Notes: generated by a model not told the origin, from the sequence alone. A stretch of 64,000 nt of DNA from Desulfuromonas sp. DDH964 (GCF_001611275.1 NZ_CP015080.1:2356001-2420000), one strand, 5' to 3'. Positions 40,534-47,778 are shown, numbered from the stretch's first letter. Made by a program: numbers and translations.

Positions 40534-40998
40534 ATGGCCGAACCGATTCACACCTCGCGCATCACTATCACCCGCGACCGCGGCCCGATCCGCATCGCCC
40601 GCATCGAGGGCTTCAAGGACCCGGTCTATTACGGGATTCACGGCGGCATCCAGAAGTTCTACCAGGTCGATCCGGTCGAGGAGCACGCCGCCACCCTCGA
40701 CCACATCGTCGGCGCCGTCGCGGCCTGAATGATGGGAACCTTCGCCAGCGTGCTGGCGACCAGAAAGATCAGGAGTCATACCGACCGCTTCCGGGCCGAA
40801 ATCGAGGGGGATATCGAGGATGTCAACGGCGTCCTCAAGATCACCGTCATCCGGGTTCACTACACCCTGAAATTGAAGGCGGAAGAAGAAGCCGATGCCC
40901 GCTGGGCACTGGCGAACTACATCGAAAAATGCCCGGGGGCGATGAGCGTGACCGGGTGCATCCGCATCGATCACAGGCTGACCACCGTGGTGGAGTGA
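40534..40998 (+). CDS. OsmC-like selenoprotein (TGA at codon 65 read as selenocysteine)
   Basis: Two short frames, 64 and 89 codons, are in the same phase and separated by one TGA at 40726-40728. Together they give a 154-aa OsmC/Ohr-fold protein. The TGA lies after DHIVGAVAA and before MMGTFASVLATRKI, exactly where OsmC proteins carry their first catalytic Cys. The second Cys is present in NYIEKCPGAMSV. A bacterial SECIS-like hairpin follows the TGA. The start has AGGAG eight bases upstream. OsmC-like proteins reduce peroxides by thiol chemistry. A true stop would leave two useless fragments. Confidence 0.85.
40726..40759 (+). promoter_or_regulatory. bacterial SECIS-like element in the OsmC-like gene
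   Basis: Thirteen bases after the TGA, arms 40742-40748 (TCGCCAG) and 40753-40759 (CTGGCGA) form a perfect 7-bp stem closing on a CGUG loop. The distance and the G/U-containing apical loop fit SelB-binding hairpins. The same geometry occurs in the next gene. Confidence 0.75.
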
Positions 40999-41017
40999 AA
41001 AGAGGGAGGATTAAGCG

Positions 41018-41620
41018 ATGACCGCCGCACCCGTCGTCGAGGTTTTCTTCGACTACATCTGACCCTGGTGCTACCTCGGTACCGTGCGTACCGACCGATT
41101 GCAGCGCGAATGCGGGGTCGAACTGCGCTGGAGCGTCTTTCCCCTGCACCCGGAGACGCCGCCCGAGGGGACGGAACTGGCCGACCTTTTCGGACGCAGT
41201 GCGGCCGAGATCAGGGCGCTGCAGGAGCGCCTGCAAGGGCTGGCCCGGGACGAGGGGCTGAGCATCGTCCCCCGCAGTCGCACCGTCAACAGCCGCCGCG
41301 CTCAGGAGTTGGGGAAATGGGCAGAAGGAAAGGGCCTGGGCGAAGGCTACCGGATGGCCACCTTCGCCGCCTACTTCAGCGCAGGGCGCGACATCAGCCA
41401 GGAAGAGGAATTGCTGACAATCATCGCCAACCTTGGCCTTGACCCGGTCGAGGCGAAGGCGGTTCTCGCCGGCGGGCTTTTCGCCGCGGCGGTCGATACT
41501 GACTGGGAACGGGCCCGCACCTTGGGCGTACGCGCAGTACCGACCCACCTCTGCCAGGAGCGGCGGCTGGTCGGCTTTTCCCAATATGAGGATTTTTTGG
41601 CCCTGGTCGGCCAAAGCTGA
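41018..41620 (+). CDS. DsbA/FrnE-like selenoprotein (TGA at codon 15 read as selenocysteine)
   Basis: The 200-aa reading frame from ATG 41018 (strong GGAGGA site) passes through a TGA at 41060-41062. The context is FFDYI-U-PWCYLG. FrnE-type DsbA proteins have DYICPWCYLG here, so Sec replaces the first Cys of the CPWC redox site and Cys18 remains. The cis-Pro loop is RAVPTHL near 172. A conventional start after the TGA would remove the active site. It begins 19 bases after the OsmC-like gene, probably in one operon. Role: dithiol oxidoreductase, probably cytoplasmic as no signal peptide is seen. Confidence 0.87.
41060..41094 (+). promoter_or_regulatory. bacterial SECIS-like element in the DsbA-like gene
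   Basis: Thirteen bases after the TGA, arms 41076-41082 (TCGGTAC) and 41088-41094 (GTACCGA) pair perfectly around a CGUGC loop. Spacer, stem length and loop match the hairpin in the neighbouring OsmC-like gene. Confidence 0.77.
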
Positions 41621-41633
41621 ACCAGGAGGCCGC

Positions 41634-42353
41634 ATGATCGACCCGCCGACTATTCCCCGTCCCGCCGGGCAATCTTTCACCCCAATGGACTGGCCGGCCT
41701 TTCACGCCGAACTCCTCAACGAGGTGCGGGGGGAATTTAGCAGCGGGACCGGTGATCAGGAAAAGATAGCGGCGGCGATGGCCATGCACGCCAAAACCGA
41801 GGCGATCCTGCCGACCCTGCGCCAGGAAGCATCTCTGGTCGCCTGCGGGCCCGGCTGCGGCCATTGCTGCATCGTCAACGTCGCGGTGCTGGAACCCGAA
41901 GCGCTGCTGGTGGCCCGGGAGGTGAACAGGCTCCCTCCGCAGCAGCGAGCAAAGGTGCGGGAACGACTACGGAAGCTCGATTGGGAGACCGCCGGCATGA
42001 CCGATGAAGAACGCCTGGTGATGCAGCGCCCCTGCGCGTTCCTGGATGCGGCGGGGAACTGCTCGATTCACCCGGTGCGCCCCCTGCTCTGCCGCAAGCT
42101 GACCTCCACCAGCGCGGAAGACTGCGAGCAGGCCAGAGTCCGGGCGGTCTTTGGCGAGACATTGTCACTGACGGCCGACCTGTGTCACGGCCAGGTCTAT
42201 GAAAGCGCTTTCACCGCCCTGGCCGAAGGGTTGCGTGAAGCCGGCTGCGATGATCGCAGCCGGCGGCTCAGCGCCTCGGTGCTGGGACTGCTGGAGAGCA
42301 ACAGGCTCACCCCTTCCGGTCAATTTCCTGACCGCCCCACGATGCCCGCATAA
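41634..42353 (+). CDS. YkgJ-family cysteine-cluster protein
   Basis: The 239-aa protein has the metal-binding Cys cluster CGPGCGHCC near 66 and later conserved Cys in RPCAFLDAAGNCSIHPVRPL near 130, typical of YkgJ/FliB-type putative Zn- or Fe-binding proteins. It starts 13 bases after the DsbA-like selenoprotein with AGGAGG, so the three genes are probably cotranscribed. Function unknown; the context suggests thiol or metal redox chemistry. Confidence 0.8.
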   Translation: MIDPPTIPRPAGQSFTPMDWPAFHAELLNEVRGEFSSGTGDQEKIAAAMAMHAKTEAILPTLRQEASLVACGPGCGHCCIVNVAVLEPEALLVAREVNRLPPQQRAKVRERLRKLDWETAGMTDEERLVMQRPCAFLDAAGNCSIHPVRPLLCRKLTSTSAEDCEQARVRAVFGETLSLTADLCHGQVYESAFTALAEGLREAGCDDRSRRLSASVLGLLESNRLTPSGQFPDRPTMPA

Positions 42354-42376
42354 CAGTCCGTTCCCGGAGGCAACCG

Positions 42377-43831
42377 TCAATGCGCTCCCGTGCGGATCAG
42401 GTCCGCCAGATCGGCCGCAGGCAGATAACGCCGGCAGATCGCTGCAAAGGTGCCATCCCCTTTCATGGCGTCCAGGGTCGCCTGCCACGCCGCCACCTCG
42501 GCGGCGGGGGTCCCGCGGGAGAAAGCGATGTAGAAATCGGTCCGGGTGACGGTGAAGACCGGTTCCAGATCCTCCATGCGGTAGCCGGCCTCCCGAACGA
42601 TCTCCGCAACGGTGAGGTCCGTGAAGATGGATAACCGCACCCTCCCCTCCATCAGTTGCCGGACACTTTCGGCCGGCTCCGGCGAACTGACCAGATTGGC
42701 AAACCCCTCCTCCTTCAGATACTGCTCGGTGAACCAGTTGCTGGTGGTAGCGATGGCGTCCAACGCCCGGGCATCCGCCAGATTCTTCACCTCGACATGG
42801 GAGCCCTTTTTGGCATAGAAGACAGCACTGTTGCGGCCGACCGGACCGACCCACTGGAACAGTTTTTCCCGTTGCGGGGTGCGCTCGGTGCTGAACAGCA
42901 CCACGTTCGGCTGGTGCAGGGCGAGATCATAGGCGTTCTTCCAGGAGGTGACGCGGATGTCAGCGGGGAGACTGCGGCGCGCTGCAATCTCCCGGACCAT
43001 GTCGGTGACCAGCCCACCCGCCTTACCGTTCTTCAGGAAGGTGACGGGCGGATAATGCTCGGTCATCAGTTGGAGGATGCCGGGAGGCGCCTCGGCAGGG
43101 AGCCAGCGGGCGTAAATCTTCCCGAAGGTGCCGTCCCGTTTCATCTCATCCAGCGCCTGCTGCCAGCGTTTCACCTGCTGCTCCGGGGTCGCCCTGGAAA
43201 AGGCCAGGTAGGTCAGGTCCGTGGACAGGTTGAAGACGCTCTTCACGTCACCCGGGTTCGCCCCGATTTTTTCCAGGACCGCCGGCAGTGCAGTGTTGTT
43301 GCCGACCACCAACTGCACCTTCCCGGCCAGCAGCTTCTCCAGTGCCTCCTTTTCGCTGTCACAACTCTCCAGGTTGGCGAAACCGGCCTGTTTCAGAAGC
43401 TGTTCGCTGTAGTAGCCGGCGACCGTGGCGATCCGGTGGGCTCCTTTCGCCGCCTCCAGGGTGAGGATTTCTATCTCGGACCCGCGGGGGGCATAGAGAT
43501 TGGTCTCCAGGATACCGATCGGCCCGACCCACTGAAACTGTTCCTTACGCTCCGGAGTCATGGCGGTGGAGAAGAGCGCCGTATCGGGTTCTTCCCGCAC
43601 CAACCGGTACCCTTCCCGCCAGGGGACCAGGCGGATTTCTGCCGTAGTCGCGGTCCGGCGCAGCAACTCCCGGACCACCTCCGTAGCCAGGCCGGTCACC
43701 TGGCCGTCCGCCGCGAAACTGAGCGGGGGATAGGCCTCGGTAAAAATCCGCAGGGCGGCGTTCGCCGGAGGCAGGGGTACGAATGCGGAGAGCAACAAAA
43801 AAAAGAACGCGCACAGGGCCAGTCTGGTCAT
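42377..43831 (-). CDS. tandem periplasmic solute-binding protein (two SBP_bac_3 domains)
   Basis: The 484-aa exported protein (signal peptide ending PPANA) contains two homologous domains, residues ~26-248 and ~250-475. Parallel motifs in both halves are LRIFTEAYPPLSF / LQLMTEHYPPVTF, FQWVGPIGILETNLYA / FQWVGPVGRNSAVFYA, and DEMKRDGTFGKIYARWLP / DAMKGDGTFAAICRRYLP. This is an internal duplication of an amino-acid-type binding domain. No ABC permease is nearby, so it may be a sensor or ligand store. A cyclic-di-GMP riboswitch and terminator precede it. Confidence 0.88.
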   Translation of the reverse strand: MTRLALCAFFFLLLSAFVPLPPANAALRIFTEAYPPLSFAADGQVTGLATEVVRELLRRTATTAEIRLVPWREGYRLVREEPDTALFSTAMTPERKEQFQWVGPIGILETNLYAPRGSEIEILTLEAAKGAHRIATVAGYYSEQLLKQAGFANLESCDSEKEALEKLLAGKVQLVVGNNTALPAVLEKIGANPGDVKSVFNLSTDLTYLAFSRATPEQQVKRWQQALDEMKRDGTFGKIYARWLPAEAPPGILQLMTEHYPPVTFLKNGKAGGLVTDMVREIAARRSLPADIRVTSWKNAYDLALHQPNVVLFSTERTPQREKLFQWVGPVGRNSAVFYAKKGSHVEVKNLADARALDAIATTSNWFTEQYLKEEGFANLVSSPEPAESVRQLMEGRVRLSIFTDLTVAEIVREAGYRMEDLEPVFTVTRTDFYIAFSRGTPAAEVAAWQATLDAMKGDGTFAAICRRYLPAADLADLIRTGAH

Positions 43832-43960
43832 CTAATCCTCCGATACGATGTTCATCCCGCTGTTCCCAACAGGCGACGCCAGCGGGAAAGGTATAGGGTT
43901 CTCTCCTCACGGAGTGGATGGGGTACCGCCCCTTCAGCCTGCGGAGCGAATTTGCTCCAA

Positions 43961-44000
43961 ATATAAAACAGCACTCAACACCGAAACGGGTTGAGTGCTG
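43961..44000 (-). terminator. intrinsic terminator between riboswitch and tandem SBP gene
   Basis: Minus-strand arms 43990-44000 (CAGCACTCAAC) and 43969-43979 form an 11-bp stem with a 10-nt loop, followed by TTTTATAT. It lies 41 bases past the riboswitch and 130 bases before the start codon, where an expression platform should be. Confidence 0.88.
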
Positions 44001-44040
44001 GCAACGGTTCCAGGCACCTGCATCGGATCTCCCTCGTCGG

Positions 44041-44133
44041 AAACCTGGCGATCCGGGTCCCGCAGGATGCGGTACCGAGGACCCATGGCTTTGCGTCGCC
44101 GGATTTCTCCGGGTTTGCCATTATCGGAGGTTT
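44041..44133 (-). ncRNA. cyclic-di-GMP-I (GEMM-I) riboswitch
   Basis: The minus strand reads GGCAAACC, then a CCGGA-GAAA-TCCGG hairpin with a GAAA tetraloop, then GACGCAAAGCC, the invariant core of GEMM-I aptamers. A second hairpin (GGGTCC...GGACCC, ~44061-44090) and the 3' motif CGCCAGGTTTCCGA follow. The closing helix is AAACCT/AGGTTT (44128-44133 with 44041-44046). The base matching position 20 of the Vc2 aptamer is G, which predicts cyclic-di-GMP rather than cGAMP. Followed by a terminator and the tandem SBP gene. Confidence 0.92.
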
Positions 44134-44151
44134 GATCGCTAATCTTTCATG

Positions 44152-44180
44152 AAGTAAACATCATCTTCTAGGCTTGTCAA
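44152..44180 (-). promoter_or_regulatory. candidate promoter of the riboswitch-SBP transcript
   Basis: A perfect TTGACA (44175-44180, minus strand) lies 17 bp upstream of a poor -10-like TTACTT (44152-44157). Transcription would start about 10 bases before the aptamer. The interval 44181-44280 holds no gene I can support. Confidence 0.4.
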
Positions 44181-44280
44181 GGATGGCCTGCGGGGTGGAC
44201 GCGCGGTACATGGCACTGCTGAAGGCAGTGGCCGATGGTGTTGCGATGCAGCCTGCCCCGCGCATCGTGGTGGGCATGGG

Positions 44281-44396
44281 GCCTAACGGTGATAATAAGC
44301 GGCGGCAACGCGACCTTGCGTGACCAACCACAATTTAGGTTTTGTTTTTCGAGAAGCACCCTGCCATTTTCCGTCCGCTTGATGGCATGGTTATGC
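44281..44396 (-). other. integron attC site of cassette 2 (array end)
   Basis: On the minus strand the site starts with GCATAAC (R'' core, 44390-44396) and ends with canonical GTTAGGC (R' core, 44281-44287). Inner arms pair as AAGCGGACGG near the start and CCGCCGCTT near the end. The stop codon of the preceding ORF lies inside GCATAAC, as is common in gene cassettes. Confidence 0.75.
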
Positions 44397-44678
44397 CTTG
44401 TTCTTAAGCCAAAACAGTAATTTATCTAAAAATTCGTCTGGACCATTGAAGGCCTTCCAAAGACCATAAGGTTCAAGTTCATCCTTTTCGCCATTCAGAA
44501 TGAACTGAGACCTATCTCGAACGAAAGTGAATGAAAAGCTTCCATCAGAAAACTCGGCCAAAAAATTATTGAATGCCCTCGGTTCCTCAGTGTAATTCGT
44601 GAGTTCAAAACCGAGGATTTTCAATTTCTCGGCCATTTTCGAAACTACATAAAAGTATCTTTTTTCAGTCATATTCAT
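44391..44678 (-). CDS. integron cassette 2 protein, unknown function
   Basis: A 95-aa protein of lower GC content, beginning MNMTEKRYFYVVSKMAEKLK and ending LLFWLKNKA. No family is recognised; the middle (FSDGSFSFTFVRDRSQFILN) looks like a beta hairpin. The frame stays open to 44855 but that part crosses the preceding attC and the insertion-sequence end, so the ATG 14 bases inside the cassette is chosen. It lies between a GTTATGC core (44686-44692) and its own attC. Confidence 0.6.
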   Translation of the reverse strand: MNMTEKRYFYVVSKMAEKLKILGFELTNYTEEPRAFNNFLAEFSDGSFSFTFVRDRSQFILNGEKDELEPYGLWKAFNGPDEFLDKLLFWLKNKA

Positions 44679-44685
44679 TCTTGAG

Positions 44686-44779
44686 GCATAACGGTAGTGA
44701 TAACCGGCTGCGGCGGGACGGAACAATTCAGTAGAAACCGTTTCGATAAACGCCCCTGTATCATCAGTCCGGTTAATTA
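44686..44779 (-). other. attC-like site preceding cassette 2
   Basis: On the minus strand the site ends with GTTATGC (44686-44692), the complement of the R'' core of cassette 2, as expected for a cassette boundary. The sequence before it, CCGGTTATCACTACC, pairs imperfectly with GGACTGATGATACAGG near 44755-44772, after TTAAC. The 5' half is weaker and lies about 10 bases from the insertion sequence. Confidence 0.5.
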
Positions 44780-44809
44780 TTTTGATACTAGTGCAGGCCC
44801 CCTCCATAG

Positions 44810-44830
44810 ATACCGGACCATCCGGTATCC
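44810..44830. repeat. perfect 9-bp hairpin in the IS left end
   Basis: GATACCGGA-CCA-TCCGGTATC forms a perfect stem. A second 8-bp hairpin (CTTTGAGA/TCTCAAAG) follows at ~44831-44858. Both lie in the 80-bp leader of the transposase gene. Confidence 0.7.
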
Positions 44831-44872
44831 TTTGAGAAACAAGAAACCCTCTCAAAGAAAGGAGCCTGCACC

Positions 44873-45922
44873 ATGAAATTCTACACGAAACAGCACCAAT
44901 TCTATTGCGGCGTCGATCTGCATGCAGACGCCATGTACGTCTGCATCCTTGATGCGACCGGCGAGGTGGTGGTTCATCAGAACATCCCGACCAAACCGAA
45001 AAACTTCCTGCGACTGATCAAACCCTACCGCTCCGGCATCGTGGTCGGCTGCGAGTGCATGTTTACCTGGTACTGGCTGGCCGATCTGTGCACCGAGCAG
45101 GAGATTGACTTCGTCCTCGGTCATGCCCTCTACATGAAGGCAATTCACGGCGGCAAGGCCAAGAACGATCGCATCGATTCCCACAAGATCGCCGTACTGC
45201 TGCGCGGCGGTTCTTTTCCGCTGGCCTATACCTACCCCAAGCCGATGCGGGCGACGAGGGACTTGCTGCGCCGCCGCAATCATCTCGCCCGCAAACGGGG
45301 CGAACTCTTCGCCCACATCCAGAACACCGCCACCCAGTACAACCTCCCCGAGCCGCTGGGACGTATCGCCAAACCGAGCGAGCGCGGTGATCTGCTCAAA
45401 AAGTTTCCCGATTCGGTGGTACGTCGCATGGTCGAGGTCGACCTGCTCACCATCGAACATTACGAACAGCTGCTGGATCGACTGGAGCGGGAACTGGAGC
45501 GCATCGCCACCGGTCATGATCCGATCAACCTGGCGCTGCTCAAATCGATTCCCGGGGTCGGCAAGATCCTCGGCATGGTGATGCTCTACGAGATCGAGGA
45601 CATCGCCCGCTTCCCCCGCGAGCAGGACTTTGCCTCCTATTGCCGGCTGGTCAAGCCGGGCAAGGAATCGAACGGCAAGCATTATGGCCATTCGGGCAAG
45701 AAGATCGGCAACGCCCATCTGCGCTGGGCTTTTGGCGAGGCCGTGGTGCTGATGCTCAAAGGGAACAAGCCGGCTCAAACCATGCTGCAACGCCTGGCCA
45801 GCAAGCACGGCAAGGGGAAAGCCCTGGCCATCCTGGCCCATCGTCTCGGTCGTGCCGTCTATTACATGCTCAAAAATCAGGTGCCCTTCGACCAGGACAG
45901 GTTCCTGCGCAAGGCCGCCTGA
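44873..45922 (+). CDS. IS110-family transposase
   Basis: The 349-aa protein has the N-terminal DEDD/RuvC-like domain (YCGVDLHADAMYVCILD with the first Asp; GCECMFTWYW; KNDRIDSHKIAVLL with the last acidic pair) and the C-terminal Transposase_20 domain (LKSIPGVGKILGMVMLYEI; FASYCRLVKPGK; SGKKIGNAHLRWAF). The Ser of this family lies in the C-terminal domain. It is full length and intact. Confidence 0.95.
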   Translation: MKFYTKQHQFYCGVDLHADAMYVCILDATGEVVVHQNIPTKPKNFLRLIKPYRSGIVVGCECMFTWYWLADLCTEQEIDFVLGHALYMKAIHGGKAKNDRIDSHKIAVLLRGGSFPLAYTYPKPMRATRDLLRRRNHLARKRGELFAHIQNTATQYNLPEPLGRIAKPSERGDLLKKFPDSVVRRMVEVDLLTIEHYEQLLDRLERELERIATGHDPINLALLKSIPGVGKILGMVMLYEIEDIARFPREQDFASYCRLVKPGKESNGKHYGHSGKKIGNAHLRWAFGEAVVLMLKGNKPAQTMLQRLASKHGKGKALAILAHRLGRAVYYMLKNQVPFDQDRFLRKAA

Positions 45923-46275
45923 CGCGGAGGGGGCGGATCAGCCAGACCGTCTAACTGGAGGCAACCACAGCGGCGAGATAAGCTCGGCGGCCATAAGCAA
46001 GCGCAGACTTCTGGGCCAACAGCCCGACTTGGGCCGCATCATCCGCCAACTTCCGCCAGCCGGTTTGTTTTGATTGGAGGTCCGCCCCGCTCCAACAGCT
46101 TGCGCGATGGTCCAAAGGGCCCGCGCCGGATTCTGCCCCTTCCCCGATCCCGCACCTAACTGCGGCCATCGGCACCAAGATGGACCTCGCTATTTTGATT
46201 GGGACGGCATGAGGGCACGAGCGTGATTCCAGGCGGCAGGGAGAACCAGGTCGACAAAGACCGGCCCCTGCATCA
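45923..46275 (+). other. 3' non-coding tail of the IS (bridge-RNA candidate region)
   Basis: About 350 bases after the transposase contain no convincing gene. In IS1111-type elements the guide (bridge) RNA is encoded on this side of the transposase. The stretch is high-GC and rich in short inverted repeats. A minus-strand 126-codon frame (45951-46331) crosses the proposed IS end and lacks any domain, so it is not called. Assignment as RNA is inference. Confidence 0.35.
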
Positions 46276-46448
46276 AGAGCCTCGATAAGTGTTTGGAGCA
46301 GAATTCGTCTGCAGCCAGAAGAGAATCCCAAGCCGGAACCCGGTTGGCTCTTAAGTGATCAGTCGCATGTCAAAGAACGGGAGGGAAAACCTTTTTCGTT
46401 ATCGGACTTTTTTACCCTTGACGGCCGGGGGCCTGATAAGGGTTAGCC
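46276..46448 (-). other. cassette 1 attC half-site and interrupted end
   Basis: GGCTAAC at 46442-46448 (minus strand) overlaps the stop codon of the RexB-like gene and is the exact complement of GTTAGCC at the start of the same cassette (47763-47769), so it is the R'' core of its attC. The partner GTTRRRY arm is not found before the IS, so this attC looks disrupted. The rest of the interval shows no gene. Confidence 0.5.
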
Positions 46449-46898
46449 ATCAGTTTCAATTTCGAAATCAATTATTATTAATACACTTTTTGCTGTGTCA
46501 TAAAGAACAAAAAGAGAGTATGCAAATATTCCGACCGTTATTGAATCAAGCAATAGTTTTAAATCAGAAAAACAGCTAATTTTATTTGAACTTAATAATG
46601 TAAGAAATATTATAGATACAATTATTAAGCAAATTTGCTCTTTTACTGAAAGAACCATATGGTTTTTAATATTATTAAAACAACTTGCATTACCATATTT
46701 TTCAACAAGGTCTCTAATTTTTGTCAAAACTATTCCTAGTGTTGCAGAATTTATGGCAAGAAGTGCAATTAAAATTGTAATTAAATTTTGCTCTAAAAAT
46801 TTATTTAAATATTCTGTATTGAGTGATGACTGGAAGATTTGTGCGAGAAACCCTAAGCCAATTGACATGATGCTTGTTTTTAGTACTTGAGAAATCAT
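46443..46898 (-). CDS. RexB-like four-helix membrane protein (integron cassette 1)
   Basis: The 151-aa protein has four hydrophobic segments: TSIMSIGLGFLAQIF, LITILIALLAINSATLGIVL, EQICLIIVSIIFLTLL and LLLDSITVGIFAYSLFVL. Lambda RexB is 144 aa with four helices and a similar ILIALL stretch. It overlaps the upstream gene as ATGA, so the two are coupled. The DNA is strongly AT-rich compared with the chromosome. Membrane topology is seen; the RexB relationship is inferred from layout and weak similarity. Confidence 0.6.
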   Translation of the reverse strand: MISQVLKTSIMSIGLGFLAQIFQSSLNTEYLNKFLEQNLITILIALLAINSATLGIVLTKIRDLVEKYGNASCFNNIKNHMVLSVKEQICLIIVSIIFLTLLSSNKISCFSDLKLLLDSITVGIFAYSLFVLYDTAKSVLIIIDFEIETDG

Positions 46899-47746
46899 TT
46901 CATTAGCTCCTTTAGGATTTCAGCTACTTCCTCTGCTGTTCCTTGAAGAGATAATTCAGAAACTTCAACGTGCTTGATTGTTTTAGAGGTATTTATTTTT
47001 TTCGAAAGTCCCCTTACTTTTAAGGCTACATTTCCGCCGCCATCACTTGTGTAATCGGCGAGGGAGCTGATGGTGTTATTGTTTTTTTCAATATGGAGGC
47101 TTGAATCAGGGTCTGCTTCGATTTCTAATTTGTTTTTCACTGAGTTTGCTGCTTTAGCAAATTCTTTCAAACTTTCAGGGAGGTTACCTGAAATATTGGC
47201 CATATTAGGTGTGATAAATTCAAACTCAATTTTTTGAATTTTATTGTAATATTTTTCGACAATTTGCCAGAAAACCTTCCGCTCGACCATCGGTTCATGT
47301 ATAGCCCTCAAATGGTAACCCGCTAAACTTGAACGGATTCCATCTAGGATTAACTTAACTACTGTTTCAGTATGCTGAAATGCAGATGTGCGTTTTTGAA
47401 CTGCAACTATTTGCACTTCGGGGTCATTCCAGACAGCAACGAGTATTGATGGCCAATTGTCGAGATATTCTTCCTTAAATTCTTTAGTTTCTCTATGTAG
47501 AGATCTGTTCGCCGCAATCCTAAAAAGAAAAAAGTCTTCTGTATTTAGAAGTAATTTTGTAGCTGTTTGTGTCTTTTTGTTTGAAAAATCCTTTTTTGAG
47601 CTAAGGACTCTACTAAAAAGATTATTTTTCTTTTTAAGCAGATCCTCTACAGTGGATATGTCTTCAAATAAGTCGCCTTGTAGGTACCTGTCAATTGGCA
47701 GCAATTGGTAGCGGAACATTTCAAATTGGGATTCTGAATTCTTCAT
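46895..47746 (-). CDS. RexA-like cytosolic protein (integron cassette 1)
   Basis: A 283-aa AT-rich gene with no signal peptide or membrane segment. The ATG at 47746 lies 17 bases after the cassette core; a TTG at 47761 also opens the frame. Segments such as FFLFRIAANRSLHRET, WPSILVAVWNDPEVQIVAVQ and IQKIEFEFITPNMA resemble the order of elements in lambda RexA (279 aa), but similarity is weak. With the coupled four-helix partner it could be an abortive-infection sensor/effector pair. No firm family assignment. Confidence 0.55.
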   Translation of the reverse strand: MKNSESQFEMFRYQLLPIDRYLQGDLFEDISTVEDLLKKKNNLFSRVLSSKKDFSNKKTQTATKLLLNTEDFFLFRIAANRSLHRETKEFKEEYLDNWPSILVAVWNDPEVQIVAVQKRTSAFQHTETVVKLILDGIRSSLAGYHLRAIHEPMVERKVFWQIVEKYYNKIQKIEFEFITPNMANISGNLPESLKEFAKAANSVKNKLEIEADPDSSLHIEKNNNTISSLADYTSDGGGNVALKVRGLSKKINTSKTIKHVEVSELSLQGTAEEVAEILKELMK

Positions 47747-47778
47747 GTTATTCCATTTCAATGGCTAACAGTGTTTAG

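Larger units (their letters stand above)
44790..46275 (+). mobile_element. IS110/IS1111-family insertion sequence
   Basis: The element holds one transposase gene. The left end (TGCAGGCCCCC, from about 44793) matches the inverted right-end candidate TGCAGGGGCC (46263-46272, complement strand) at 8 of 10 positions, giving ~1.49 kb with a ~350-bp 3' non-coding tail, as in the IS1111 branch. A shorter alternative right end is GGAGGGGGC at 45926-45934, a perfect inverse of GCCCCCTCC in the left end. The right boundary is therefore uncertain. No target duplication was seen, normal for this family. Confidence 0.7.

Noticed and set aside
40729..40998. Independent 89-aa gene starting ATGATG right after the TGA
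   Set aside because: It has no ribosome-binding site and would be an OsmC fold without its first half or catalytic residue. Reading through the TGA explains both fragments.
41068..41442. Plus-strand frame of 124 codons in the DsbA-like gene
   Set aside because: It is an out-of-phase shadow. The true frame begins at 41018 and contains the Sec codon.
44177..44359. 60-codon minus-strand frame beside the riboswitch promoter
   Set aside because: It overlaps the attC site and the promoter, has no ribosome site or family, and its composition is not protein-like.
45949..46158. Two further RYYYAAC/GTTRRRY cores (GTCTAAC at 45949-45955 and ACCTAAC at 46152-46158) that could mark an extra cassette
   Set aside because: No paired arms or complementary R'' core were found, and both fall inside the probable IS tail.
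45951..46331. 126-codon minus-strand frame in the IS tail
   Set aside because: No family, unusual composition, and it crosses the proposed IS end; likely chance coding in the non-coding tail.
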